Of a DNA stretch of 64,000 nucleotides, positions 25,626 to 33,849 are shown piece by piece. Origin of the DNA: Martelella alba. Its GTDB lineage: Bacteria > Pseudomonadota > Alphaproteobacteria > Rhizobiales > Rhizobiaceae. The stretch spans positions 62,001 to 126,000 of the forward strand of contig NZ_VHLG01000013.1 of assembly GCF_006516955.1 (NCBI RefSeq), in the 5' to 3' direction. Under the pieces are notes generated by a model, which did no database searches, was not told the DNA's origin, and was given only the letters and a program-made list of their open reading frames with translations. The translations under genes and the position numbers were made by a program. Position 1 is the stretch's first letter, and every line of letters begins with the position of its first letter.

Positions 25626-26725
25626 CCAAGCACCCGATAGCCGATCGGCGCCGGATCGGCTTCGCCGTCAAGATGAAGCGCCTCCAGAGCCATGTTCTCC
25701 ATGCCGCCGAGATAACGGATCGTCCAGCGCCCGTCGGCGCCAAGCACCGGCACACCATGATAAGGCAGGATCTTCGACCAGCTATTGACCGGCGTCACCG
25801 CCAGATTTTCGGGTTTCGGCGAGACGGTCAGCTTCAGCGCATTGGGTCTGAGATTATGCAGATAGCCCGTCGAGTCCCTGAGATTGATGATGGCGCGATA
25901 GGCAAAGACCTGCCGGTGCGCGACCTTTTCGATATAGTCACGGACATAGCGCAGCGCCGATTCCGTCTGATCCGGATCATAGGCGGCGGCCAGCAGCTCC
26001 GGCTCGTAATCCTGTGTCGGAACCGATGTGCGCGATGCCTTCACCGTCGTGGCATAGGCATCGACGATCCCGGCTTCTCCCTGGGCATGCAGCTCGCGCA
26101 AGCGCTCCTGCTCATGGATCCAGCGCGCCTCGAAATTGGGGATATCGCTGACCATCGTATCCAGGCTGTGAAACGTCACCCGTTGCGGATCGACACCGGA
26201 CACTGCAACGCTCGCTGCAATACCGGCACGGTAGGCAGCAATATCCTCGGGCGGCACGCCCTGGCAGCGGCCGAGAATGCCTTCTTCAAGGATCGTCAGG
26301 CGGGCGCCCGGCGCATAGACAGCGCCAACGGCGTCAAGGACTGCCTGAAACCGGCGCAGCATCAACGCCTCTCCGAGATCCGGCGCCTTGCGGTCCGTCT
26401 TCAGCGGATTGGGCGACTTGTAGGGAAAGGCCATCGACACGAATTCAAGCGGCTTGCCGGCCTCGACAAAGTGGCCGATCTTTTGCAGCCAGGTCTGACG
26501 ATTGGCCGGAATGAAAGACGGATCGCCGAACAGTACTTCCGGATCTTCGAAGATCGACAGGATCCGCTCCTGCGTCGTGCCGTTACTGGCAGCAGTAATG
26601 ACGATATCATTGCCAAGCAGCAGGGCATTGAGCGCTTCGGCCTTTGCGACCGTCTTCTTCTCGATCTTCGGCGGCGTGAAACGCTTCGGCAATTCGGCGT
26701 TGACGTAAATATAGGGGCTGGGCAT
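25622..26725 (-). CDS. DIT1/PvcA-type isocyanide-synthase-like protein
   Basis: 367 residues. Family hallmarks occur in order: AFPYKSPN (99-106), PDLGE (115-119), YAPGARLTILEEG (137-149), ALKLTVSPKPENLAV (about 296-310) and LPYHGVPVL (320-328). PvcA/IsnA enzymes convert an amino acid and ribulose-5-phosphate to a vinyl isonitrile. Here the usual SDG after the third motif is EEG, so this is a divergent member whose substrate may differ. I chose ATG 26725 (GAAGA six bases upstream) over a TTG at 26731. It is translationally coupled to the ROK gene and lies twelve bases after the ABC ATPase. The oxygenase partner PvcB is not in the window. Confidence 0.72.
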   Translation of the reverse strand: MPSPYIYVNAELPKRFTPPKIEKKTVAKAEALNALLLGNDIVITAASNGTTQERILSIFEDPEVLFGDPSFIPANRQTWLQKIGHFVEAGKPLEFVSMAFPYKSPNPLKTDRKAPDLGEALMLRRFQAVLDAVGAVYAPGARLTILEEGILGRCQGVPPEDIAAYRAGIAASVAVSGVDPQRVTFHSLDTMVSDIPNFEARWIHEQERLRELHAQGEAGIVDAYATTVKASRTSVPTQDYEPELLAAAYDPDQTESALRYVRDYIEKVAHRQVFAYRAIINLRDSTGYLHNLRPNALKLTVSPKPENLAVTPVNSWSKILPYHGVPVLGADGRWTIRYLGGMENMALEALHLDGEADPAPIGYRVLG

Positions 26726-26737
26726 CGGCAATCTTCT

Positions 26738-27532
26738 TTACTGACGGATCCGCGACAGGAATTCTGTCGTGCGCGGATGCTTGGAATTGCGGATCACGTC
26801 CGATGGCACACCGGCTTCGGCAACACGGCCGTGATCAATGAAATAGAGCATGTCGCCAACTTCCTCGGCGAAGGTGATTTCGTGGGTCACGACCATCATG
26901 GTCATGCCGTCGCGGATCAGATCCCGCATCACGGCCAGCACCTCACCGACCAGTTCCGGATCGAGGGCCGATGTCGGCTCGTCGAACAGGACAAGTGAAG
27001 GATTGGCAGCAATCGCCCGGGCGATGGCGACGCGCTGCTGCTGACCGCCGGATAGCTGCGCCGGAAAGGCATCTGCGCGATTGGCAAGGCCGACGCGTTC
27101 CAGCAGCAGCTTGCCGCGTTCAAACGCCTCGTCGCGGTTCATCTTCAAGACCATGCGCAGCCCGGCGGTGACATTTTCAAGCGCGGTCATGTTCGGAAAC
27201 AGGTTGAAACGCTGGAACACCATGCCGATGCTGCCGCGCCGGCGGGCCGTGGTTTTCGGATGCGCCTCGACAAATCGATTTCCACGCCGCTCCGCGCCGA
27301 CGAGATAGTCCTCGACCCAGAGCTGACCGCCCTCATAGCTTTCAAGGCTGTTGACGCAGCGAAGCAGCGTGCTCTTGCCGGACCCCGACGGGCCGATGAC
27401 AAAGGCCGCCTGGGCGCGTTTGACGGTCAGGTCAATGCCCTTCAGCACTTCGAGATGACCGTAATTCTTCTTCAGGTCGTGAATGCGGATGACATCGTCC
27501 GCCTGCCCTGAAGCGGGCATATCGTGAACCAT
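26738..27532 (-). CDS. Polar amino-acid ABC transporter ATP-binding protein
   Basis: 264 residues, GlnQ/HisP type. Walker A GPSGSGKST, signature LSGGQQQRVAIARA, Walker B LVLFDEPTSALDPE and the H-loop VTHE are intact. GGAG lies six bases before ATG 27532; an ATG two codons upstream would overlap it. It energises the importer formed with the adjacent permease and binding protein. Family members import amino acids, opines or amino-sugar acids. Confidence 0.87.
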   Translation of the reverse strand: MVHDMPASGQADDVIRIHDLKKNYGHLEVLKGIDLTVKRAQAAFVIGPSGSGKSTLLRCVNSLESYEGGQLWVEDYLVGAERRGNRFVEAHPKTTARRRGSIGMVFQRFNLFPNMTALENVTAGLRMVLKMNRDEAFERGKLLLERVGLANRADAFPAQLSGGQQQRVAIARAIAANPSLVLFDEPTSALDPELVGEVLAVMRDLIRDGMTMMVVTHEITFAEEVGDMLYFIDHGRVAEAGVPSDVIRNSKHPRTTEFLSRIRQ

Positions 27533-27541
27533 GTTCATCTC

Positions 27542-28417
27542 CTATTTCTCTGCCGTCACGGTCCGGCGCTTCGTGCTGGCACTGCGCGCCAGCCGCTTCT
27601 CCAGCCAGGCCTGGCCAAGCGAGGCGATCGACACGAGGATCAAGTACCAGATGGACGCCACCATCAGCATTTCGATCACGTAGAAGGTCTGAGCGGCGAT
27701 GCTTTGCGTCGTTCCGAGGATTTCCCGCGTGCCGATGACATAGACGAGCGACGTGGACTTCAAGAGGTCGATGGCGAGATTTCCGGCCGTTGGAATAATC
27801 ACCCGGACGGCCTGTGGCAGCACGATTTTCATCAGCGCGTGCCCCGGCGTCATGCCGATCGAAAGCGCCGCCTCGGTCTGGCCGGGATCGACAGAGATCA
27901 GGCCGCCGCGAATGATCTCGCACATGAAGGCCGAGACATTCAGAAACAGGCCAAGAAGCGCCGCCGTCGTCGGGTTGATCAGGCTGTTGGTGGCAATCGC
28001 GTGACCAGCGATCTCGATCTTGGGAAGGAAAAGCCCGAGATTGAACCAGAAAACGATCTGCACCAGCAGCGGCGTCCCGCGGAAAAACCAGATATAGACC
28101 GAGGCGATCACCTCAAGCACCGGATTGCGCGAGATCCGCATGGCGGCGAGCAATGTGCCAAGGACGAGCGAGCCAACGAAGGATACGACGGTCAGCACCA
28201 GGGTCGTGCGAACGCCCTTCAGAACCACATCCGAAACCATATAGTCAGCCACGACATTCCAGCGGATCTGGCCACTGCCAAGAACGATCCAGGCCGCGAC
28301 ACATACGACAGCAACGGCGATGAGGGCGAAGATGATGTTGCGGATCAGAGGTCCCGACCTGCGATGAATATGCAGGCCGGTCTCCAGTGTGGGATGAGAT
28401 ATGATCTCATGTGTCAT
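27542..28417 (-). CDS. Polar amino-acid ABC transporter permease
   Basis: 291 residues, HisM/GlnP type, with an N-terminal cytoplasmic segment and about five or six helices. The EAA loop is visible as TEAALSIGMTPGHALMKIVLPQA. It is the only permease of this operon, so the pore is presumably a homodimer. Tight spacing to the binding-protein gene (17 bases) and the ATPase places it within one transcript. Confidence 0.87.
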   Translation of the reverse strand: MTHEIISHPTLETGLHIHRRSGPLIRNIIFALIAVAVVCVAAWIVLGSGQIRWNVVADYMVSDVVLKGVRTTLVLTVVSFVGSLVLGTLLAAMRISRNPVLEVIASVYIWFFRGTPLLVQIVFWFNLGLFLPKIEIAGHAIATNSLINPTTAALLGLFLNVSAFMCEIIRGGLISVDPGQTEAALSIGMTPGHALMKIVLPQAVRVIIPTAGNLAIDLLKSTSLVYVIGTREILGTTQSIAAQTFYVIEMLMVASIWYLILVSIASLGQAWLEKRLARSASTKRRTVTAEK

Positions 28418-28434
28418 GCGAACATGCCCGCCGA

Positions 28435-29334
28435 TCAGAACAGCGCATCATTGAGCGTGATCGGATCAAGCCCGCCGTCGCCGACGCTCCACTTGTCCAT
28501 GATCTTCTGGTAGCTGCCGTCCTCGGCCATCGCCTGCATGGCTCCGGCCAGCGCCGCCATCATGTCCGTCTTGTCCTTGGCAAAGGCAATGCCTTGATTG
28601 GCAGGAGCAAAGCGCGGAACAGGCGAAAGTTCAAGCTGGGTCTGGATACCCTCTGTGGCGGTGTGAAGCGTATAGTTCGAGACGCCATAGGTATTCATGG
28701 TCGCATCGGCCTGACCGCTGGCAACGGCCAGATACGGACCGGACTGATCAGCCGTCTCCGTCAAAGCGACAGGCGTTTCGCATTTCTTGTTCAGATCATC
28801 GATGATGGCAGGAAACAGCGACCCGGTGACGATTGCGACCTTCTTGCCGCAAAGATCCTCCATCGTCTTGATATCCAGAGGGTTGCCCTTCTTGACGATG
28901 ACGCCGGAACCTTCCTGCGAATAGTCGATGAAATTCACAACCTCTTCGCGGGCCTTGGTGTCCGCCATGGCGCTGACATAAAAATCATAGCGGCCCGACT
29001 GCACGCCGGGAATGCCGGCGGTGAACTGGATAACGCTCCAGTCAATGGTGAGGCCGAGGCGCTTGGCAGCCTCGTTCATGATATCGACGTCCACGCCGAC
29101 CGCTTTGCCGGTCGCCTCATCGACGAAGGACCAAGGCGCGTTGCCATCCGTGGTGGCCGCGGCAAGCGCGCCCTTTTCCTTGACATCGGATGGCAGCATC
29201 TCTGTCCATCCGGTTTCGGCCGCCATCTTCGGCGTGACTTCAAGCGATTGTGCGGCAGCGCGCTCGGCCAGCCCGGCCAAGGCAACACCGCAAAGCGCGG
29301 CACTCAGATAGGCTGTGATTTTGGAGCAGGTCAT
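28435..29334 (-). CDS. Amino-acid-type ABC transporter substrate-binding protein
   Basis: 299 residues, SBP family 3. A signal peptide (YLSAALCGVALAGLAERAAAQ) is followed by the two-lobed binding fold; the family motif region reads NAPWSFVDEATGKAVGVDVDIMNEAAKRLG. It delivers the substrate to the permease in the periplasm. It is the first gene of the operon that also encodes the isocyanide-synthase-like protein, kinase and isomerase, so its ligand is probably that pathway's precursor, perhaps a sugar-amino acid conjugate or amino-sugar acid. Confidence 0.87.
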   Translation of the reverse strand: MTCSKITAYLSAALCGVALAGLAERAAAQSLEVTPKMAAETGWTEMLPSDVKEKGALAAATTDGNAPWSFVDEATGKAVGVDVDIMNEAAKRLGLTIDWSVIQFTAGIPGVQSGRYDFYVSAMADTKAREEVVNFIDYSQEGSGVIVKKGNPLDIKTMEDLCGKKVAIVTGSLFPAIIDDLNKKCETPVALTETADQSGPYLAVASGQADATMNTYGVSNYTLHTATEGIQTQLELSPVPRFAPANQGIAFAKDKTDMMAALAGAMQAMAEDGSYQKIMDKWSVGDGGLDPITLNDALF

Positions 29335-29812
29335 AGGTCGTTCCCCTGTGTGTGTTATTGACGACTGTCAAAGGGATACTCGTTTTCCCTTTAAATGGCA
29401 ATAGAGTTTCCTTTTGAATTTTTGAAAGGCACGTCATCACCCTGGAAAAGGCCGGACAGCGCGAGTGCTTTTCGATTTGGACGGATCAACGTCTAGACGC
29501 ACCGCCGACGAGGGGCGCGCTTTTTCAAGACGAAGGATGGGTTGCTACCGCGAAGAGCCAACCGCATTGTCTTTCACCGACATTCGGATTGCGTCAGACG
29601 AGTATGTGCCGGATTTCCGGCTACACCATCTTCCGCGGCGCAGTGGTTTGGTATTGCCAGCGCCGTTTAAACTTTGCAGCCGGCGCTCCATTTTAAGGAC
29701 CGCCCGAAGTCGATATCAGCAGTTATTTGCGTTACTTTGAGTTTGCATGTTGCAAGCCGCAGAATCATTTGATCAAGATGAAAAAAACGGAACAGCAGCG
29801 AGATACCCACAC
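29335..29812. other. Divergent promoter region between two ABC operons
   Basis: 478 bases separating the isocyanide-type operon (minus) and the PotF-type operon (plus). AT-rich inverted repeats lie near the minus-strand start (29370-29429). The plus-strand frame at 29465-29740 shows no family features and I do not call it. Confidence 0.45.
29370..29429 (-). promoter_or_regulatory. Candidate GntR operators upstream of the seven-gene operon
   Basis: Two inverted repeats: AAAGGGA-N9-TCCCTTT (29370-29392) and CCTTT-N10-AAAGG (29410-29429), 36-95 bases upstream of the binding-protein start. The shared AAAGG half-site makes them candidate sites for the operon's own FCD regulator. Confidence 0.45.
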
Positions 29813-30895
29813 ATGAAGACAGTATTCGTGACCCTTGCCGCAGGCATATTGGCCACCCATGCCGCCGCAGCGGAAGAAATCCATGTCTATAACTGGTCGG
29901 ACTATATCGACCCCGATCTGCTCGAGACCTTTGAGCAGGAGACCGGGATTCATGTCGTATATGACGTGTTCGACAGCAATGAATTGCTGGAAACCAAGCT
30001 GCTCGCAGGCCATTCCGGCTACGACGTCGTCGTGCCGTCCGGCGAGTTTTTACAGCGTCAGATCAAGGCTGGCGTCTTTCAGAAACTCGACAAATCAAGC
30101 CTGCCAAACCTGAAGAATATGTGGCCCGAAATCGAGAAGCGCGCCGCAATCTTCGATCCGGACAATGCCTATTCTGTCAATTATATGTGGGGAACCACCG
30201 GGATCGGCGTCAATCCCGAGAAGGTCAGGGACGTTCTTGGTGAAGACGCTCCGGTCGACAGTCTCGCACTGGTCTTTGATCCGGACAACATGTCAAAGCT
30301 TGCCACATGCGGCGTGAGCTTCCTCGACGCGCCCAAGGAGATGTTCCCGGCAGCGCTGGAATATCTGGGCAAGGATCCTGACAGCCATGACCCGGCAGAT
30401 CTCGCGGCGGCCGAAGAGCTGCTCGACACGGTTCGCCCCTATGTCGGCAAATTCGACAGCTCCGATTACATCAACGAGCTGGCGAACGGAAATATCTGTG
30501 TCGCCTTCGGCTGGTCCGGCGACATATTGCAGGCAGCCGATCAGGCAGACGAGGCCGATAATGGCGTATCCGTCGAATATCATATCCCCAAGGAAGGGGC
30601 GGCGATGTGGTTTGACGAGATGGCGATCCCCGCCGACGCACCAAACCCGGCAGGGGCTCTCGCTTTCATCAATTTCATGATGGATCCGCAGAACATCGCC
30701 AAATCCACCAATTATGTCTTCTATGCCAATGGCAACCTCGCCGCGCAGGCCTATGTCGACAAGGATATTCTCGATGACCCGTCGATCTATCCGCCGGAAG
30801 AGGTCATGCAGCGGCTGTTCATCACCACGCCCTATGATGCGAAAGTGCAGCGCAGCGCGACCCGGCTGTGGACCCAGCTGAAATCCGGCACGTGA
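29813..30895 (+). CDS. potF: Polyamine ABC transporter substrate-binding protein, PotF-like
   Basis: 360 residues. Signal peptide (VFVTLAAGILATHAAA), then the PotF/PotD fold; IHVYNWSDYIDPDLLETFEQ is the characteristic beginning and AFGWSGDILQAAD a ligand-pocket strand. Putrescine or another polyamine is the expected ligand. I chose ATG 29813 so that the signal peptide is at the N-terminus; an in-frame ATG at 29747 would place 22 polar residues before it. It is the first gene of a four-gene importer. Confidence 0.85.
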   Translation: MKTVFVTLAAGILATHAAAAEEIHVYNWSDYIDPDLLETFEQETGIHVVYDVFDSNELLETKLLAGHSGYDVVVPSGEFLQRQIKAGVFQKLDKSSLPNLKNMWPEIEKRAAIFDPDNAYSVNYMWGTTGIGVNPEKVRDVLGEDAPVDSLALVFDPDNMSKLATCGVSFLDAPKEMFPAALEYLGKDPDSHDPADLAAAEELLDTVRPYVGKFDSSDYINELANGNICVAFGWSGDILQAADQADEADNGVSVEYHIPKEGAAMWFDEMAIPADAPNPAGALAFINFMMDPQNIAKSTNYVFYANGNLAAQAYVDKDILDDPSIYPPEEVMQRLFITTPYDAKVQRSATRLWTQLKSGT

Positions 30896-30906
30896 GCATG
30901 ATCGTC

Positions 30907-30929
30907 GGCCCCTGCCCTTGGCGGGGGCC
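30907..30929 (+). terminator. Intercistronic hairpin after the binding-protein gene
   Basis: A 10-bp GC-rich stem (one G-T wobble) with a 3-base loop between potF and potG. Such hairpins often stabilise the upstream message and attenuate read-through, giving excess binding protein. No T-run. Confidence 0.5.
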
Positions 30930-30960
30930 TTCGTCCCGAACGCAGCCATAAGAGGTCCAG

Positions 30961-32100
30961 ATGGCTCAGACCAAACCGCGCCCCATATTCGCCCCGTGGC
31001 AAGACAAAGAGGCCACGCCGCTGATCCGCGCGCGAAATATCAGCAAGAGTTTCGGCATTTTCACCGCGATCGAGGATCTCACCCTTGATATCTATGAGCG
31101 GGAATTCTTTGCCCTGCTCGGCCCCTCCGGCTGCGGAAAGACAACGCTGATGCGGATGATTGCCGGCTTCGAGGCCCCGACCGCAGGCCTGATCCTGTTT
31201 GCCGGACAGGATATAACCCCCCTTCCCCCGAACCGCCGCCCGTTCAATATGATGTTCCAGAGCTATGCGTTGTTTCCGCACTTAAGTGTTTGGGAAAACA
31301 TTGCTTTCGGTCTCAAGCGCGAGAACATGCCGAAGGACCGGATCGAGGCGCGGGTCAATGAAATGCTGCGCCTGACACGTCTGGAGAAATTTGCCCGCCG
31401 CAAACCACATCAGATTTCGGGCGGGCAACGCCAGCGCGTGGCGCTGGCACGGGCGCTCGCCAAGGCGCCGAAACTGCTGCTGCTGGATGAGCCGCTTGGC
31501 GCGCTCGACAAGAAGCTGCGCCAGGAGACCCAGTTCGAACTGATGGATATCCAGGAACGCACAGGAACCACCTTCATCATCGTGACCCATGATCAGGAAG
31601 AGGCGATGACCGTGGCCTCGCGCGTTGCCGTGATGAATGAGGGCAGGCTCGTTCAGGTTTCAACCCCGGCCGGCATCTATGAAGCCCCCGAAACCGTCTA
31701 TGTCGCGGATTTCATCGGTGACGTGAATATCTTCGAAGGCAATGCCGATCCCGGTCCCGACGGCAAGGTCGACATTCATTTCGCCGAAGGTGCAGTTCCG
31801 ATCCATGCCCGCATGAACGAACAGCTCACGCAGGGTCAGCGCGTGTTCTATGCGATCCGGCCGGAAAAGATCATGGTCGCCGCCGAACCCGATCATCAGC
31901 GCGCCAATCATGCCCGCGGCCGCGTCGTCGATATCGCCTATATCGGCAATCTGTCGACCTATCACGTTGCGCTGGAAAGCGGGCAGATGGTTTCGGCACA
32001 GATGACCAATGCCAGGCGCCTGTCGCGACGCGACTTCACCTGGGAAGACGAAGTCTGGCTCAGCTGGACAGACACCGCCGGCATCGTGCTGACGCGATAG
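30961..32100 (+). CDS. potG: Polyamine ABC transporter ATP-binding protein, PotG-like
   Basis: 379 residues. Walker A GPSGCGKTT, signature ISGGQRQRVALARA, Walker B LLLLDEPLGALDKK, and a C-terminal TOBE domain (about 285-379), typical of the polyamine/spermidine group. AGAGG precedes the ATG. It couples ATP hydrolysis to import through the two following permeases. Confidence 0.87.
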   Translation: MAQTKPRPIFAPWQDKEATPLIRARNISKSFGIFTAIEDLTLDIYEREFFALLGPSGCGKTTLMRMIAGFEAPTAGLILFAGQDITPLPPNRRPFNMMFQSYALFPHLSVWENIAFGLKRENMPKDRIEARVNEMLRLTRLEKFARRKPHQISGGQRQRVALARALAKAPKLLLLDEPLGALDKKLRQETQFELMDIQERTGTTFIIVTHDQEEAMTVASRVAVMNEGRLVQVSTPAGIYEAPETVYVADFIGDVNIFEGNADPGPDGKVDIHFAEGAVPIHARMNEQLTQGQRVFYAIRPEKIMVAAEPDHQRANHARGRVVDIAYIGNLSTYHVALESGQMVSAQMTNARRLSRRDFTWEDEVWLSWTDTAGIVLTR

Positions 32101-32110
32101 GAGCTCTGCG

Positions 32111-33007
32111 ATGAAGTTGCGCCGCCTGGCCCTGATTGCCATTCCGTTTCTCTGGCTGCTGACGCTGTTTCTTGTCCCCTTCCTGATCGCGCTGAAGATC
32201 TCGCTTTCCGAGATTGCGCTCGCCATCCCCCCCTATTCACCGACCCTCGACATCTGGGGCGGGTGGAGCGCAATCCGGTCATTCCTGTCTGAACTCAGCT
32301 TCGACAACTTCATCTATCTGACGACCGACGATCTCTACTGGAAAGCCTATGTCTCCAGCCTCAGAATAGCATTTTTCGCGACGCTCCTGACCTTGCTGCT
32401 CGGTTATCCCATCGCCTATGCCATGTCGCGCGCCAGGGCCGAGTGGCGCCCGGCGCTGCTGATGCTGGTGATCCTGCCATTCTGGACCTCGTTTCTGATC
32501 CGCATCTATGCGTGGATCGGCATCATCTCGAAAGAGGGGCTAATCAACCAGCTGCTCACCTGGCTCGGCGTCATCGACCAGCCGCTGCAGATGATGAATA
32601 CCGACTTCGCCATCTATCTCGGCATTGTCTACGGCTATCTGCCCTTCATGGTGCTGCCGATCTATGCCGCACTTGACAGGATGGATGTCTCGCTTCTGGA
32701 GGCGGCCGAGGATCTGGGCTGTTCGCGCCTCTCGGCCTTCTGGCTGGTCACGGTGCCACAATCGAAACAGGGTATCATCGCCGGATGTTTCCTGGTCTTC
32801 ATCCCGGCAATCGGCGAATTCGTGATCCCCTCACTTCTGGGCGGCTCGCACACGCTGATGATCGGCGCCGTCCTGTGGGACGAATTCTTCTCCAATCGCG
32901 ACTGGCCAACAGCCTCGGCCGTGGCGGTGGTCCTGCTGATCATCCTCATCGTCCCGATCCTCATGTTCCAGCGTTCACAGGCCCGTGGCGAGGAGGGCGG
33001 ACAATGA
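32111..33007 (+). CDS. potH: Polyamine ABC transporter permease, PotH-like
   Basis: 298 residues, about six helices. It has the spermidine/putrescine permease signature, with the EAA loop LLEAAEDLGCSRLSAFWLVTVP. AGGAG precedes the start. Its stop overlaps the next start (ATGA at 33004-33007). Confidence 0.87.
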   Translation: MKLRRLALIAIPFLWLLTLFLVPFLIALKISLSEIALAIPPYSPTLDIWGGWSAIRSFLSELSFDNFIYLTTDDLYWKAYVSSLRIAFFATLLTLLLGYPIAYAMSRARAEWRPALLMLVILPFWTSFLIRIYAWIGIISKEGLINQLLTWLGVIDQPLQMMNTDFAIYLGIVYGYLPFMVLPIYAALDRMDVSLLEAAEDLGCSRLSAFWLVTVPQSKQGIIAGCFLVFIPAIGEFVIPSLLGGSHTLMIGAVLWDEFFSNRDWPTASAVAVVLLIILIVPILMFQRSQARGEEGGQ

Positions 33008-33822
33008 GCCGTCACCTGAGCCTGTTCAATCTGATCTCGCTTGTTCTCGGCCTCAGCTTTCTCTACGTGCCGCTGGTGATCCTTGTCACCTACAGTTTCA
33101 ACGCCTCGAAACTGGTGGCCGTCTGGGGCGGTTTTTCGTTCAAATGGTATGGCGTGCTGTTTCATGATCAGCAAATGCTGTCTGCGGCCTGGATCACGCT
33201 GCAGGTTGGGGTGATCTCGGCCACATTGGGCACCATTCTAGGCACGATGACCGCTCTGATACTGGTGCGGATCCGCCGTTTTCCGGGACGAACGCTGTTT
33301 ATGGGCATGACATTCGCGCCGCTGGTCATGCCCGATGTGATCACCGGTCTGTCGCTCCTGCTGCTCTTTATCGCGATGGGAATCGAACGCGGCGTCCTGA
33401 CTGTAGTGCTGGCCCACACGACGTTCTTGATGTGCTATGTCGCCGTCGTCGTGACCGCACGGCTGAAATCTTTCGATCAGGCACTGGAAGAGGCTGCACT
33501 TGATCTCGGCTGCACCCCGCTCAGTGCCTTTCGTCTGGTCACCCTGCCGATTATCGCCCCGGCGATCATTTCGGGCTGGCTTCTGGCCTTCACCCTCTCA
33601 CTCGACGATCTGGTCATTGCCTCCTTCACCACAGGTCCGGCCTCAACCACGCTGCCGATCAAGATCTACTCCTCGATCCGGCTGGGTGTCTCACCGGAGA
33701 TCAACGCGCTCTCGACGATTCTGCTGGTGCTTGTGGCGACCGGTGTCGTCGCGGCAAGCCTCATATCACGCCGTGCGATCCGCCGCCGCCAACGCGATGA
33801 AACCCTTGCTCGCCACCACTGA
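33004..33822 (+). CDS. potI: Polyamine ABC transporter permease, PotI-like
   Basis: 272 residues, six helices; EAA loop LEEAALDLGCTPLSAFRLVTLP. I chose ATG 33004, coupled to potH by a four-base overlap; the longer frame upstream is inside potH. It is the last gene of the operon and converges on the LacI gene with only 27 bases between stops, where a small CCTG-TTTT-CAGG stem is visible. Confidence 0.87.
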   Translation: MSRHLSLFNLISLVLGLSFLYVPLVILVTYSFNASKLVAVWGGFSFKWYGVLFHDQQMLSAAWITLQVGVISATLGTILGTMTALILVRIRRFPGRTLFMGMTFAPLVMPDVITGLSLLLLFIAMGIERGVLTVVLAHTTFLMCYVAVVVTARLKSFDQALEEAALDLGCTPLSAFRLVTLPIIAPAIISGWLLAFTLSLDDLVIASFTTGPASTTLPIKIYSSIRLGVSPEINALSTILLVLVATGVVAASLISRRAIRRRQRDETLARHH

Positions 33823-33849
33823 CCGCCTGTTTTCAGGCATGGAGCAATG

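Noticed and set aside
25673-26998. 441-codon plus-strand frame opposite the isocyanide-synthase-like gene
   Set aside because: Antisense to a well-supported gene, with low-complexity Arg/His/Gly composition; the same applies to plus-strand frames at 28411-29361, 36143-37501 and 37947-39149.
29465-29740. 91-codon plus-strand frame in the divergent region
   Set aside because: Composition and lack of homology-like motifs suggest chance; it lies in a promoter region.
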